The notes under the pieces are model-generated. The model was not told the DNA's origin, did no database searches, and saw only the letters and a program-made list of their open reading frames with translations. A DNA stretch of 64,000 nucleotides from Perilla frutescens (lineage: Eukaryota > Streptophyta > Magnoliopsida > Lamiales > Lamiaceae), in contig BRKX01000003.1 in assembly GCA_026008535.1 (NCBI GenBank), positions 24,728,001 to 24,792,000 of the forward strand, in the 5' to 3' direction. Positions 24,089-35,766 of the stretch are shown in pieces (within the stretch, counting starts at the first letter, position 1; each line of letters starts with the position of its first letter). The position numbers and the translations under genes are program-made.

Positions 24089-25390
24089 TGATGTAACCCG
24101 AACAAATTGTACATGATATAAGAGACGTGCGGAAGACTTCTAGATCGAACATATCAACTATGGAAGGATTCAATCCTATTCTAAGACTCAAATAAATGAT
24201 AATAAACTGAGTTAAATGAAATATAACTCTAAATAATTGTATGAACTATTCTAGACCTAATTACGACACTTAGACTATGACACAAAAACGATACACAAAA
24301 TCCAACGAAAAGGGGCTGATTTGAGATGTTTAATATGGCTGAAAAAAAGGAGGTATGGAGACGCGTGTGATGGTGAAGAAAGGCTAGGTGTAGATAGGAT
24401 ATGATAGGGTGTTGATGGACTTACGTTCAGGATGTGAATTACGTCAAACGAACCTTGAATTGAACTCAAACGAACCTGAACTCAAGCACGAACGAATCTG
24501 GATGTTTGAAGGTGATATGGGAATTGTTTGGAAGGTGAAGGAAATCATTGATGGTGGAGTTGGTGATGGTGTTGTTGAATTGCAACCCGATTAATCCCCG
24601 ACGTATCTTGTACGCTAAAAACAAATCTCAAAGTTGTTCTTCGGATAGCGAGTTCACCCTAACTCCTCTTGTGAATTAGAACGTTCCCTTGATATAAGAC
24701 TTAAAGTTGCTAGCTTTAAGAATGGTGTTTTATATCGAAAACAACAAACGAAAATATTTGGGAGAGACACAATTGTATGCAAATGCAAATTTAATCAATA
24801 ATGTCTAAAATATCAATGTAACATGGTTTCCCTATTTATAGGGTTAATAATGCACAAAATTAATGAATAAAAAGCCCTAAAAATCTGATCCAAAAAGGCT
24901 TTCTAACTATACTAGAAAAATACCTAAACTAGAATTCTATTCAGGGTAGGAAATTGTCTTAAATACAATTCTAGTCAAACCTATATTATTATGAATGAAA
25001 ATTACACATAAAATTAAATAAAAAATGATCTAAACTATAATCTAAATTAATTAAATAAATACTATAGTCTAGATAAAAATCAACCCTTAATTAATTAGAC
25101 TAAGGGCCGAAAAATAGCTTCATGCACGTCAACTTTTTCATGCACACGTGCACTTATTCTTGATCTCTTCTTCAACTCTTCCAGTTATATTCTCCATGGT
25201 GTGATCTTGATCTTCATTAGTTAATAAATTAACTAACATATGGCTGTCCTTCGCATCTTCCAATTCTTCAAACTTCTTGCGAATCAACACTTGTAGATAA
25301 CCTTACAATTTCTTCACTCGAAGTCGCATTATTGGCCCTTTGAATTGCAGCTCAGGTTCAAGGCCTTCAATGCCTTACATGGCTTCATCA
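24089..25390 (-). mobile_element. E2: solo LTR of a Ty3/Gypsy element (1302 bp)
   Basis: Starts TGATGTAACCC and ends TTCATCA, so the ends form TGATG...CATCA. It is flanked by the 5-bp target duplication CTGGC (24084-24088 and 25391-25395) inside E1's reverse transcriptase. It is similar along its length to the E7 LTR (60727-61968) in the same orientation, including 'aggtgtagataggatatg' and the 'tttgaattg' end. No internal genes remain, so recombination between two LTRs probably removed them. On the minus strand it encodes a decayed copy of the pol C-terminal tail (ELQFKGP..RLR.KKL near 25320-25370) seen also in E7. A TATA-like CTATAAATAGGG lies at 24831-24842 (minus). Confidence 0.9.
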
Positions 25391-25395
25391 CTGGC

Positions 25396-26131
25396 CTACT
25401 TGTTGTAAGGTAGAGCAGACTGCCAATCATACTCCGGTACAAGGTTTGCTCAATAGAAACACCAGCTTCATCTTTTGACATCTTTGAGGATGTCTCCATC
25501 AGTGTTCTTTTCAGGCTGCAACTATCCAAACCAAACTTGCTGATCAAGTTCCTCGCATACTTTGTTTGAGACACAAAGATTCCATCATCTTTTTTGCTTC
25601 ACTTGAAGCCCCAGAAAGTAGGTTAGTTCACCTATAAAACTCATCTCAAATTCAGAAGTCATGTCCTTTACAAACTTGTCCACCATTTTGTTTGAGACAA
25701 ATCCAAAGATAATATCATCCACATAAATCTGGACGATGATCACATCAGATTTTTCTCTCTTGATGAAGAGAGTTCTATCAGCTCCACCACAAGCATATTC
25801 TTTCTCCAGAAGGAATTTGGTTAGTCATTCATACCAAGCTCGAGGAGCTTGTTTGAGGCCGTAAAGGGCCTTCTTCAGTTTGTACACATACTCAGGATAG
25901 TGAGGGTCTTCAAAGCCTTTGGGTTGACTAACAAACACGTCTCTAGACAAGTACCCATTCAAGAAAGCACTCTTCACGTCCATTTAGAATAATTTGAACT
26001 TCATCCAAGCAGCCATGGCAAGGAGCAAACGCACTAATTCAAGATGAGTAACTGGAGCAAAAGTTTTGTCGAAATCCACTCCTTCAACTTGGGAATAACC
26101 TTGGGCAACAAGTCTTGCCTTATTCTGGTTA
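25396..26131 (-). pseudogene. E1 reverse transcriptase, central part
   Basis: On the minus strand: KARLVAQGYSQVEGVDFD, MDVKSAFLNGYLS, KLKKALYGLKQAPRAWYE then a TGA stop, the catalytic YVDD (near 25713), and TKYARNLISKFG to SIGSLLYL. This is the Copia reverse transcriptase core that copies element RNA into DNA. Catalytic YVDD is intact here but mutated in its sibling E3. At least two in-frame stops are visible (after KLF and after WYE). The gene is cut at 26131 by E3. Confidence 0.88.
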
Positions 26132-26963
26132 TGTTTTATAAGTGCCACAATTATGCACTAAGTATTTGTGTTGTTGTATTGGTGAGATATGTTCGACAAT
26201 GTGTGCCTGGGTATGTCCCAAGAAGTCTTGTTTTCTGCTGTGTAAGAAAAGAAGAACAATTGGTGAACTGTTCCAGAGTATGTCCCAGACAGAACCAGGG
26301 ACACTTTCCATGTTGGAAAGATCTTGCGCCGAACCAGTTTGGAAGGTCAAGAGAGATTCATTTTACTACCTTGTGGTGTAGATTCCATGTTGAATTAACC
26401 CTACTACACATGGAAAGCATCTACACACATTGAGGAGCAATCGGTACCACTCATATATTGTTTAGATTCTCTTAATCGATTGTTTGAGAGTCAGTTTGTG
26501 GTCATTGTAACTAGCAGTTGTTCATTAAATAGTTCAACGTGATAGACTAGTTTTGAGTGTTTTGAGTGAAACACGTGAGGGGATTTTTATATCTGTTTTG
26601 TACGCAATCTCAGGAGAGATTGTAAGTTGAAGTCGTGGGTAGCTAGAGGGAGTCTAGTGTCATGATTGTGAGGTGATCTTACAACTTTCGGCTAGTGAAA
26701 GAGTTCATGGAGAAGAACGGGCGACATAAGGCGGGAGACTTGTATGTGTAAGAACCCTAATACACTCTTCGAAGGAGTAATAGTCGAAACTTTAAGTTTA
26801 GGAGCAATCCCCCCAGAGTAGGTTGTTTGAACCGAACTGGGTTACCATCTCGTGCGTTTTTACTTCTTTATTCTTTTATGTTCTTGCATCTGTCCCACAC
26901 ATAATATAGAACAAATTTTAAGTAGATAACTAAAACACGTATTGCACAGAATATCATTTTTCA
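26132..26963 (+). repeat. E3 5' LTR (832 bp)
   Basis: Begins TGTTTTATAAGTGCC and ends TTTTTCA just before the primer-binding site. It matches the reverse complement of E1's LTR, with a few extra bases at its start. Open frames at 26044-26433 and 26129-26381 are incidental. The exact start is ambiguous by a few bases because the target and LTR share TGTT. Confidence 0.85.
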
Positions 26964-26965
26964 AT

Positions 26966-26980
26966 TGGCACCAGAGCGGG
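26966..26980 (+). other. E3 primer-binding site
   Basis: TTGGCACCAGAGCGGG follows the LTR end by about 2 bp. The pattern TGG-(N)-CAGAGC resembles the site complementary to the 3' end of initiator methionine tRNA used by Copia elements, with some changed bases. Confidence 0.7.
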
Positions 26981-27051
26981 TTGCCTACATTCAAAGTTGA
27001 TCTTGGGGTATTAATCCGTGTATTTTGTGTTGTTTTGCTGAGATAGATTCG

Positions 27052-27649
27052 ATGAAAGAAGGAGCCTCGACGGTACGATCTCCGCTCCTTGATGGCAACA
27101 ACTATGCCTATTGGAAAGCGAGAATGATGGCTTTCATTCGCTCAATTGATGAGCGTGCCTGGAAAATGGTGACTGACTGGTGGAAGCCTCCCACAAAGAC
27201 GGATGATAAAGGCAAATCTGTGATGAAGCTTGAAAAAGAATGGGGGGATGCTGAGTATCAGATCTTGGGACTAAATGCTAAAGACATGAATGCCATCTTC
27301 TCTGTTGTTGACATGAATGTTTTCAAGCTAATCTCCACCTATGACAAGGCCAAGGATGTGTGGGATATCCTGCAGACCATGTTCGAAGGAACAAGTAGTG
27401 TTCGTGCATCTCGCATGCAACTTCTCACCACCAGATTTGAGAACCTCCGTATGGACGAAGGGGAAAAGCTTGCTGATTTCAATGCCAAAATTTGTGACAT
27501 TGCTAACCAAAGCTTTGCGCTTGGTGATACAATCTCTGAGGTGAAACTTGTGCGGAAAGTGCTGCGATCTCTGCCTAGAAGATTCGCTTACAAAGTCATA
27601 GCGATTGAAGAAGTCAAAGACTTGAGCAAGATGAAGCTACAGGAGTTGA
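27052..27649 (+). pseudogene. E3 gag, N-terminal part
   Basis: I chose the first ATG at 27052 after the primer site. The protein begins MKEGASTVRSPLLDGNNY and continues YWKARMMAFIRSIDERAWKM, the classic N-terminal region of plant Copia gag, then a gag core (about residues 60-195, with RFENLRMDEGEKLADF and LVRKVLRSLPRRFAYKV). Gag forms the cytoplasmic virus-like particle. The frame is open for all 199 codons seen and is cut by E4 after 'KLQEL'; it resumes at 56590 in the matching phase. Confidence 0.9.
27645..27649. repeat. Target duplication of E4, left copy (GTTGA)
   Basis: GTTGA directly precedes E4's TGTTGGGG at 27650 and recurs directly after E4's terminal CCAACA at 56585-56589. Confidence 0.93.
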
Positions 27650-29071
27650 TGTTGGGGTTTTTTTGAATTGAACCACCGCAGGATCTAATTGGATATTCAT
27701 TAATCCTAATGTCATGTAGATCATAAATTCATGCATCTCATATGTTTTAATTAACCGAGTTCAATTAACATGCAAATCCGGTTTGAACGATTCTACTAAA
27801 GTGGAAACATAGAATCAAAAAATGACTTACAAATCAAACGATGGGTGGAGGACAAGATTAAAGCTCTAATCTTGTTGTTGTGTATGACGATGATCGGCAC
27901 CACTAATGCTATTCCACTCCTTGATCTTCTGTTGTATTCCCGGACTGAATCTAGTTTCAGGGTGGGCTGAAATCTACTAGATCGGTATGGAATCTGTGGA
28001 GATAAAGAGAACAAAAGAGGAGCTGATCTATTATGACAAAAATTTAGTCCCCCACCTCCTTATTTATAAGGGGGTGGGCGAAATTTCAGTGTCCCAACCC
28101 TACTGGGTTTGAGCCTCAATCCCTTTTTCTATCTCCAGTCCATTAAAGTCATATTGGGCTACAACAAGGATCTAGAAGAATATTAAATTGGCCTGCTAAT
28201 TTATTTAATTTCCAATATCCAATAAACTTAGGATATTATTAAATAAATTAAGTATTATTTTTATTCCACTAAAGAAATAATACTGACCTACCAATTTAAT
28301 ACATATTTCTGAATATGCTTTCTCCTTTAGTCCAGCCATTCCCCGTGTTTAAGATATAATGCCCATTAATTAATTATGTAAGCTTCTGACAGCTATAATT
28401 AATTAATATCTTATCCTTAAGTAGTACCACACAAGCTTTACTCATGCATGTAATAAATTCCACATGCAGGGTTTCAGCATGAACTTGCATTTTCTCAAGG
28501 GGACACCATCAACCTGGCGCACCAGGACACGTGCCCCTATATATTGCATGACCCATCATAAGTGTAAATGTTACAACCCAAGATATCGAGATTATTGATC
28601 CTATGAAAGAATTTCACCCTTTGATAAATCAAAGCTGCAAACACTACACGTATATATCCGCCAACATATAGGGGTTAAGAACCCGAACTCTGTGGATTCT
28701 TATTCTCTCATTTAAGGTCAGAATAGAGAATAGAATCCTAAGTTGATCCTCCTCAATATACTTGACCGTGTATTAGAATAATTAGTTAGTCAAGACAAAC
28801 TAACTATCAGATTATTCTACGGCGTACTTATAGCAGGTTCAGTGCCATCTAGACCATAAGCCTTTTAATACATTACAAGGAACTGATGATATGATCTAAC
28901 CATGTGTTTACCCACATCATATCATCTACGATGTAAGTATAGTGAACATGCATGTAAATATAACAATTTAAATGCAAATAGTGACTGTAATTGTATCCAT
29001 TCTATATCATCATAAAACCATCATCAATAATGTATACAAAAAGATAGGTCTTCTAGTATACAAAACCAACA
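27650..29071 (-). repeat. E4 3' LTR (1422 bp)
   Basis: TGTTGGGG...ACCAACA. Comparing the first ~250 bp with the other LTR (from 35433) I count roughly 12 differences, about 5%; this is an eye count, not an alignment. A TATA-like CTTATAAATAAGG lies on the minus strand at about 28060-28071, the likely promoter position, and again near 55572-55583 in the 5' LTR. Its right ~450 bp are related to the LTR end inside the tandem array. Confidence 0.92.
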
Positions 29072-29084
29072 ATCTCCCACTTAT
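29072..29084 (-). other. E4 polypurine tract
   Basis: On the minus strand AAGTGGGAGAT abuts the LTR start TGTTGG. The ~60 bp between here and the end of pol holds nothing else. Confidence 0.8.
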
Positions 29085-29146
29085 AATTGAAGCATGTCTT
29101 TCAAATATAAAATAAACTGGCTAACTCTCCAACTCTAACTAAAATC

Positions 29147-30004
29147 TCAAACGGCAACCCCGAGTCTGCATCTCACTCCCATTTTCTTCACGTGACCGTA
29201 GAAGGTCTTAGCTTGAAGGCTTTTCATGAATGGATCAGCTAAATTGTCCTCCGATGCAATCTTGACTACTGCCACATCTCCTCTCTTAACGATTTCTCGT
29301 ATATGATGGTACTTTCCCTCTATGTGTTTACTTGCCTTATGGGCTCTAGGTTCCTTCAAATTTGCCACTGCACCTGAGTTATCACAATATACCGTGATAC
29401 TCTTAGGTAAATCAGGAACCATACTCAAGTCCAATAAGAAGCTCTTGAGCTAGACGACCTCTTTTGCAGCCTCAGAGGCAGCTACATATTCGACATCCAT
29501 GGTGGAATCCGCAATGCATTTCTGCTTTATGCTCCTCCATGCAATGACTCCACCTCCCAAGGTAAACACATAGCATGAGGTAGATTTACTCTAATCTTTA
29601 TCGGATTGAAAATCTGAGTCCGTGTAACCTAAAGACACTAGACTATCAGAGCCGTATATCAGCATATAATCTCGAGTCCTTTTCAGGTACTTGAGTATAT
29701 TCTTAACCACAGTACAGTGACCTTGTCCAGGGTTATACTGATATCTGCTTACCATGCTGATTGCATAGCATATATCAGGTCTAGTGCATAGCATAGCATA
29801 CATAAGGCTTCCCACAGCCGAAGCATATGGAATGCCCTTCATCTCATCTATCTCAGCCTGTGTGTGGGGACACATATCCCTGGATAGGTGTATTCCATGC
29901 CTGAAAGGTATAAAACCTTTCTTGGAATCCTGCATGTTAAACCTAGCTAGCACTGTGTCGATATATGTCGCCTGTGATAAGCACAACATCCTTTTCTGGT
30001 GATC
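29147..30004 (-). pseudogene. E4 RNase H and end of reverse transcriptase
   Basis: Minus-strand frame continuing from reverse transcriptase: AVGSLMYAMLCTRPDICYA, then RNase H with YTDSDFQSDKD, MDVEYVAASEAAKEVV, YCDNSGAVANLKEPRAH and HIEGKYHHIREIV, ending at 29147. It is broken by in-frame stops at 29593-29591 and 29452-29450, the second where the family normally has Trp. RNase H removes the RNA template during replication. No frameshift relative to the rest of pol. Confidence 0.9.
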
Positions 30005-30967
30005 TCAAATTATCTTAATGCCAAGGATGTGTCCGACTTCTCCTAGATCTTTCATATCGAACTGCTTGGACAACCATACCCTTATGTTAGATAATACTTT
30101 CTTACTGTTTCCAATAAGTAAGATATCATCAACATATAGCACGAGGAAAGCCACCACATTTCCGTCACTCTTCTTGTATACACAGCTCTCATCCGGACAT
30201 TGCACGAATCTATATGACTGGATAACCTCATCACATCGGATGTTCCAAGACTTTGACGCCTGCTTAAGTCCATAAATGGATCTCTTAAGCTTGCACACTA
30301 AGTGCTCTTGGCCTTTAGCAATGAAACCCTCTGATTGCTTCATGTGGATGTTTTCCTCAAGACTTCCATTAAGAAAAGTTGTCTTGACATCCATCTGTCA
30401 AATCTCATAATCCAAATGAGCGGCTATAGACAAGAGAATCCGAATTGACTTAAGCATGGCTACCGGCAAAAAGGTTTCATCATAATCGATCCCTTCTTTC
30501 TGAGTGTACCCTTTCGCCACCAATCTTGCCTTGAAGGTTTTAACCTTCCCGTCAACTCCTCTCTTGCATTTGTAAACCCACTTATACCCAATGGGTTTTA
30601 CCCCATCTTGTGGTTCTACAAGCTCCCAAACTTGATTGTGATCCATAGATCCAATCTTAGACTTCATTGCAATTTTCCAAGAATCTGCATCTTTGTCTTG
30701 GATCGCTTCATCATAGGTCTTGGGATTCAATTCATTCAGTCCTTCAGGGAAATCCGAAGACTTAGCCAAACCAATGAATCTGTCGGGTCGGCGTACAACC
30801 CTCCCACTGCGACGAGGCAGTTCATGTATTTCTGTGACATGTTGTGCAGTAATTTGTGGTTCCTCTTCTTGTACTATTGGTGTCAAATTCGAATTTTCCC
30901 CTCGAATTTCCTCGAGTACTATCTCACTTCTTAGCTTGTGATTTATTACATAGTCTTCCTCTAAGAA
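30005..30967 (-). pseudogene. E4 reverse transcriptase
   Basis: Minus-strand frame with KTYDEAIQDKDADSWKIAM, VWELVEPQDGVKPIGYKWV, KARLVAKGYTQKEGIDYDE, then after a stop MDVKTTFLNGSLEENIHM, KLKRSIYGLKQASKSW and the catalytic YVDD at about 30136-30125. Reverse transcriptase copies the element RNA into DNA. Stops are at 30400-30398 (where Trp is usual) and 30007-30005. The catalytic motif itself is intact and the frame is shared with the upstream integrase. Confidence 0.92.
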
Positions 30968-31639
30968 TCAAGCATTGGTACTCACAATGATCTTCTGATC
31001 CTTAGGACTATAAAATAAACCACCTTTCGTTCCTTTGGGATATCCAACAAATAGTCTAACATCCGTACGTGGTGCCAGCTTATTAGCTTCCTTATCCAGC
31101 ACATGTGCTGGACTATCCCAAATCCGAAAATGTCCAAGAGTGGGCTTTCGTCTAGTCCAAAGTTCTGTGGGCTTAGATGGGACTGATTTTGATGGAACCA
31201 CATTAAGAATATAGGCTGCCGTTTCCAGGGCATATCCCCAGAATGAAATAGACATATTTGAATAGCTCATCATCGATCTAACCATCTCTAACAATGTTCT
31301 GTTCCTTCTCTCTGCCACGCCATTCTGCTGTGGCGTTCCCGGCGCAGTCAATTGGGATATAATCTCATTCTCTGCTAAGTAGTCCCTAAATTCATTCAAG
31401 AGCTACTCACCACCACGATCAGACCGTAGTGATTTGATACTTTTACATGTACATTTTTCCACTTCCACTTTAAATTCCTTGAAAGTCTCAAAGGATTCTG
31501 ACTTGCGGCGTAACAAGTATATATATCCATACCTTGAGTAATCATCAATGAACGTGATGAAATACTCATACCCTCCTCGAGCCTGAACTGACATAGGGCC
31601 ACATAAGTCAGAGTGAATCAAACCTAGTACCTCTTCAGA
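30968..31639 (-). pseudogene. E4 integrase
   Basis: Minus-strand frame: HSDLCGPMSVQARGGYEYF, FIDDYSRYGYIYLLRRKSES, LRSDRGGE, then after a TAG stop (31405-31403) EFRDYLAENEI, GTPQQNGVAERRNRTLLEMV and the C-terminal VRLFVGYPKGTKGG. The D-D-E catalytic residues (HSD, RSD, VAERR) are all present. Integrase joins the cDNA to the genome. A further stop ends this part at 30970-30968. Confidence 0.92.
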
Positions 31640-33100
31640 TCAATTCCCTTTATCCTTAAAGGGTCGTTTGGTCATTTTACCTTCCAAACAGGATTTACAC
31701 AAAGGGAATGATTCTAGGACCAATGAAGACAAGGGCCCATCGTTTACTAGTCTTTGTATCCGTTTAAGGTTAATATGGTCGAGCCTAAGATGCCAAAGAT
31801 AGGTTTGATTCATTCCCGAAGGTTCTTTTCGTTTGTTAGGGTTTATGACCGATGTATTTAGTAAATGCATTTGCGTAGTGTTTTGCATAGGATTAAGTAA
31901 ATAAAGATGCCCATCTAATATACCATAATAGATAAAATGTTTATGACTAAAGATAACAACCTTGTTATCAAAAGAAACAGAATATCCGTCCATAAAAAGT
32001 TTAGAAACTGAAATCAAGTTTCGCCTAAAACCAGGCACATAAAGACAATCCTTTAAAACTAAAATCCTATCACTACTAAAAGATAAGGTTACGTCTCCCA
32101 CTGCAACTGCTTCCACTTTCGTAGCATTACCCATGTAGACTGAAATCTCTCCATCACTCAGCTGTCTTTTTGGCAAGAACCCCTGTAAAGACATGCAAAC
32201 ATGATCAGTAGATCCAGTATCTACTACACATGACTGAGTAGAACATGTAGCTAAACATGTTTCAACGACAAGAGATTGAGACGTACCCTTTTTTTTCTTC
32301 TTGTTAGGACAATCCGCCTTCCAGTGACCTGGTTGGCCGCACTTGAAACACTTTGTCTTTGACTTAAATTCCTCAGGAGGAATCTTAGTCTTGGACTTCT
32401 TCACCTTAGGCGCCCCCTCTGCAGCTTTCTTGGGTGCGTTCATCTTCTTCCTTTTAGTACCGGAAGAAGACGCCCTATTTTCAGCTAGGTGTGCCTCCGG
32501 ATTTCCTTTTTGAAGTAACTCAGCCACCTGAAGATCCATGAGCAGTTCATTCAGGCCGACATCCCTTTCAATCATGTTAAAGTTCAGCCTGAACTGCTCA
32601 AACCTCGGGGACAAGCTATGAAGAACAATGTCGATTTGAGAATCGCCATCCAGCTCTCCACCCAAGGTCTCGATCTCAGCCAGATACCCCATCATCGTGA
32701 GAACGTGATCCCTAACAGGTGTGGAGTCAGACATTCTCGTATCCATTAGCTTCTTCATTGCCAAATGACATGCCGAGCGGTTCTGATGACCGAAGAGCTG
32801 CCTAAGGTTGTACATGATATCATAAGCGGTTTTCATATGTTCATGCTGATGTTGCAACACATTCGACATGGATGCCAGAATGTAACAGCGCGCTATCTCA
32901 TTAGACCTAACCCACTTATCATATGAAACCTTTTGGGCTTCGTCAGAACCCTCATCTGGCTTCTGAGGACATACCTCTTCAAGTACGTATTTGTGTCCTT
33001 CCGCAGTGAGAACAAGATTAAGGTTTCAAATCCAATCATTGTAACTTTCACCGATTAACTTGTTTTCTTTGAGAATAGTGGACAGATTGGAGAGTGCCAT
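31640..33100 (-). pseudogene. E4 gag-protease with pre-integrase zinc region
   Basis: Start is the ATG at 33100 (MALSNLSTILKEN). One in-frame TGA (33028-33026) interrupts the N-terminal gag region; from 32869 on it is open for 409 residues. Domains: gag core; zinc knuckle CFKCGQPGHWKADC (about 32350-32309, CX2CX4HX4C intact); protease with VVDTGSTDH (about 32221); and the pre-integrase HLRLDHINLKRI...CKSCLEGKM region. Gag packages RNA and protease cuts the polyprotein. The stop at 31642-31640 ends the open part just before integrase. Confidence 0.92.
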
Positions 33101-35413
33101 GATGATACAAAATAACTGAAAAGTAAACATGCAGTACAATCACAAACTTTAGGATACTCACATATAATCGTATACCTCAAAAAATTATATGTAATCCACC
33201 GACATTTTAAAAATGTTTCTTATAAGCCACGTTAGTGTGGATGTTTATAAAATTCATCCTTAAATAGGTAAAACCACCTTTAATTTACCTCCAGTCAATT
33301 TTCCTTATGACAAGTAAATTAATAGTCGGAAATAACCACGGTCATGTAACCTTCCAATTAATAAGCCACGTTAGTGTGGACGTTTATTAATAAATTACAC
33401 CTAAGTGTGAACACCATCATCTTAGCACCAAGTCCACCATTTCGAATTCCCTGCTCCAGTTGAAGGAGTTAGTTTGTTCTAGTAGTGTTCTACAGCTATC
33501 TTGATAAAGAAGTTTAATTTCTAGAGATGACAGTGATATGACACATCCGTTATGGAGGAAGACCTATTGTCAACTCGTATGTCTATCACATCTCAATTAA
33601 ACCAGATTAATGGTGACCGTTTGAGATTTCTACATACTTTGGTATGAATCTCTCCCACTTAGTTATTTAAGATTGAGGTTTCATTTTATCCCATTGTAAA
33701 ACATGCAAAAATCACATAAAAGGATAAAACACCATTGCATGCTTCAAACAACATAATAAGCAATAATAATAAAAACCAACTATCATGGCTTATATCTCAT
33801 GTTGCTGAATGAGATAAAACTGAAAAGTCAGCTCCGGAAACTCAGGCATGGCCGCCGCCCCCATCACTGCGCCTCGCCGAAAATCCTTGCTCCAATTAGG
33901 ATTTCGGGACGTGAATCAGTGACACTTCCTTTCTTGAGCTGTACTACTCTCCTTCTTTAAGTTGATCTTCAAACTTTACTCAATATAGAATTTCTATTCC
34001 TTAGAGGAAAAAACTAATATATCTAGAATAAAATTACAAATCAATAACTTGGTCTAACAGTTTTATTTCTATTACATTAAAACAACATAAAAAAAACTAG
34101 ACCTAATCCATGGATTTTCTCATGGATTAAAATCATGTAGCCAAACCGGCATACGGCCCATCATACATACAACATATATTAAAACATACATCACATAATT
34201 AAGGAGCCATGATAGTCGGTAACCCTGCAAACAAGTCAGTCTACAAATCCAACAATCACAATTACATGATTAGCATAAAATAACATATGATATCCACACA
34301 TGACATGATTTTCGAAAATTAGAATTAATTAAATTAATTAATTTCGAAAATAGCTTCAAGATTTAATTTGAAAATTAAAATAATTATCCACCAAATTTAA
34401 TCTTGATAAATCTCGAAAATCCCTTAAGAATAAATCTGGAAATTTGTTATAATTATCCACCAAATTTATTTCTTAATTTTCGGATAACACCCTAATTAAT
34501 TAATATTTGGAAATCTTGATATAAATAAAAAATCTATCCCAAATATTTGGATAGGCTAGGATCGAAAATCACAAAGATAAAATCTGGAAATTTGATCCAC
34601 TTCAAATTCCATCCAAATTTAAATCTTATCTTCAATCCTATCTAGATTAGAATTAAGTAATTTATGATATACATCAAAAATTACTTTTCCAATTCTTATC
34701 TACAAGAATTTCGAAAATTTCAAGATAAAAAATCTGGAAATTTGATCCACTTCAAATTCTTTCAAATTTAAAATCTATTTTCAAATGTTTTAGGATTAGA
34801 ATTAGATAACTATTGATATATATAAAAAATTACCTTATCCAATTCAAATCTTTGTAGATTTTGAAAATCACAAGAAGATTAAATTTTGAAATTTGATACA
34901 CTTCAAATTCTATCCAAATCTAATATTCTATTTTCAAATCTATCTAGATTAGAATTAGGTAATTTTAAGATAAACATCAAAAATACCAAATCTAATTTTA
35001 ATTCACATAATTTTCGAAAACCCCCACCAAATAAATCTAGAAATTTGATTTTCATCCAAAACTTATCCAAATTAATTTGATAGAATCGAAAATTACATAG
35101 GCAAAATTAGGGAATTTTAAACCCCAAAGTTTCGAAAACTATGGTACCATAATTTTCGAAATCTATCAAAATAAATCTGAAAATTTTGATATCTCAAAAA
35201 CCTATTCCAAATATAATTTTAATAGAACCGAAAATTACACAAATACTCAAAACTAAAATTTTCGATCAAGATCAAAAATTCATCCAAGTTTTGAACACAA
35301 CCAATTCGAAAATATGAACACATAAATCTGAAAATTTAAGCAACATAAACATTTCATCAAATTTATACATATTTTTCGAATTAATCCTAGGATTAAATCT
35401 AGAACAGTGCCAA
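33101..35413 (-). other. E4 5' leader, 2.3 kb, with degenerate ~145-bp repeats
   Basis: No gene between the primer site and the gag ATG. From about 34430 to 35230 a phrase of the type 'aaatctggaaatttgat..acttcaaattc' followed by 'agattagaattaggtaat' recurs roughly every 145-150 bp (34434, 34583, 34728, 34877, 35031, 35182), increasingly diverged. The rest (33101-34430) is AT-rich with nothing recognisable beyond a GC-richer patch near 33846-33890. Leaders of this length are long for a Copia element. Confidence 0.7.
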
Positions 35414-35430
35414 AACCCGCTCTAATACCA
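35414..35430 (-). other. E4 primer-binding site
   Basis: On the minus strand TGGTATTAGAGCGGG sits 2 bp inside the 5' LTR end. It matches, with one change, the TGGTATCAGAGC expected for priming by initiator methionine tRNA. Confidence 0.88.
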
Positions 35431-35432
35431 GT

Positions 35433-35684
35433 TGTTGGGGTTTTTTCGAATTGAACCACCACAGGATCTAATTGGATGTTCATTAATCCTAATGTCATGT
35501 AGATCATAAATTCATGCATCTCATATGTTTTAATTAACCGAGTTCAATTAACATGCAAATCCGGTTTGAACGATGCTACTAAAGTGGAAACATAGAATCG
35601 AAAAATGACTTACAAATCAAACGACAGGTGGAGAACAAGATTAAAGGTATAATCTTTTTGTTGTGTATGATGATGATCGGCGCC
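35433..35684 (-). repeat. E4 5' LTR, inner piece (cut by E5)
   Basis: First 252 bp of the LTR (TGTTGGGG...CGGCGCC). The remainder is at 55410-56584. The cut copies GCGCC, the target duplication of E5 (35680-35684). Confidence 0.93.
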
Positions 35685-35761
35685 TGTGATACCCTGATCC
35701 TTTTTCTAAGTTATGAATTATAATTTTTGGAAAATGGTTTTGAATTGATATTATTTGAATA

Positions 35762-35766
35762 TTAAT
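35762..35766. repeat. Target duplication of E6, left copy (TTAAT)
   Basis: TTAAT precedes E6's TGTTGG (35767) and recurs after its terminal CCTAACA at 53186-53190. Confidence 0.92.

Larger units (their letters stand above)
19667..26131 (-). mobile_element. E1: Ty1/Copia element, minus strand, 3' half
   Basis: Read on the minus strand this element shows, from its interior to its 3' end: reverse transcriptase and RNase H (26131-23504, split by solo LTR E2); a spacer; an env-like ORF (23082-20812); a polypurine tract; and the 3' LTR (19667-20586). Gag, protease, integrase and the 5' LTR are absent because E3 is inserted at 26132 and runs out of the window. Its product sequences closely match E3, so the two are the same family. 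A third ORF between pol and the 3' LTR fits the SIRE-type Copia lineage (family knowledge; inference). Confidence 0.85.
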
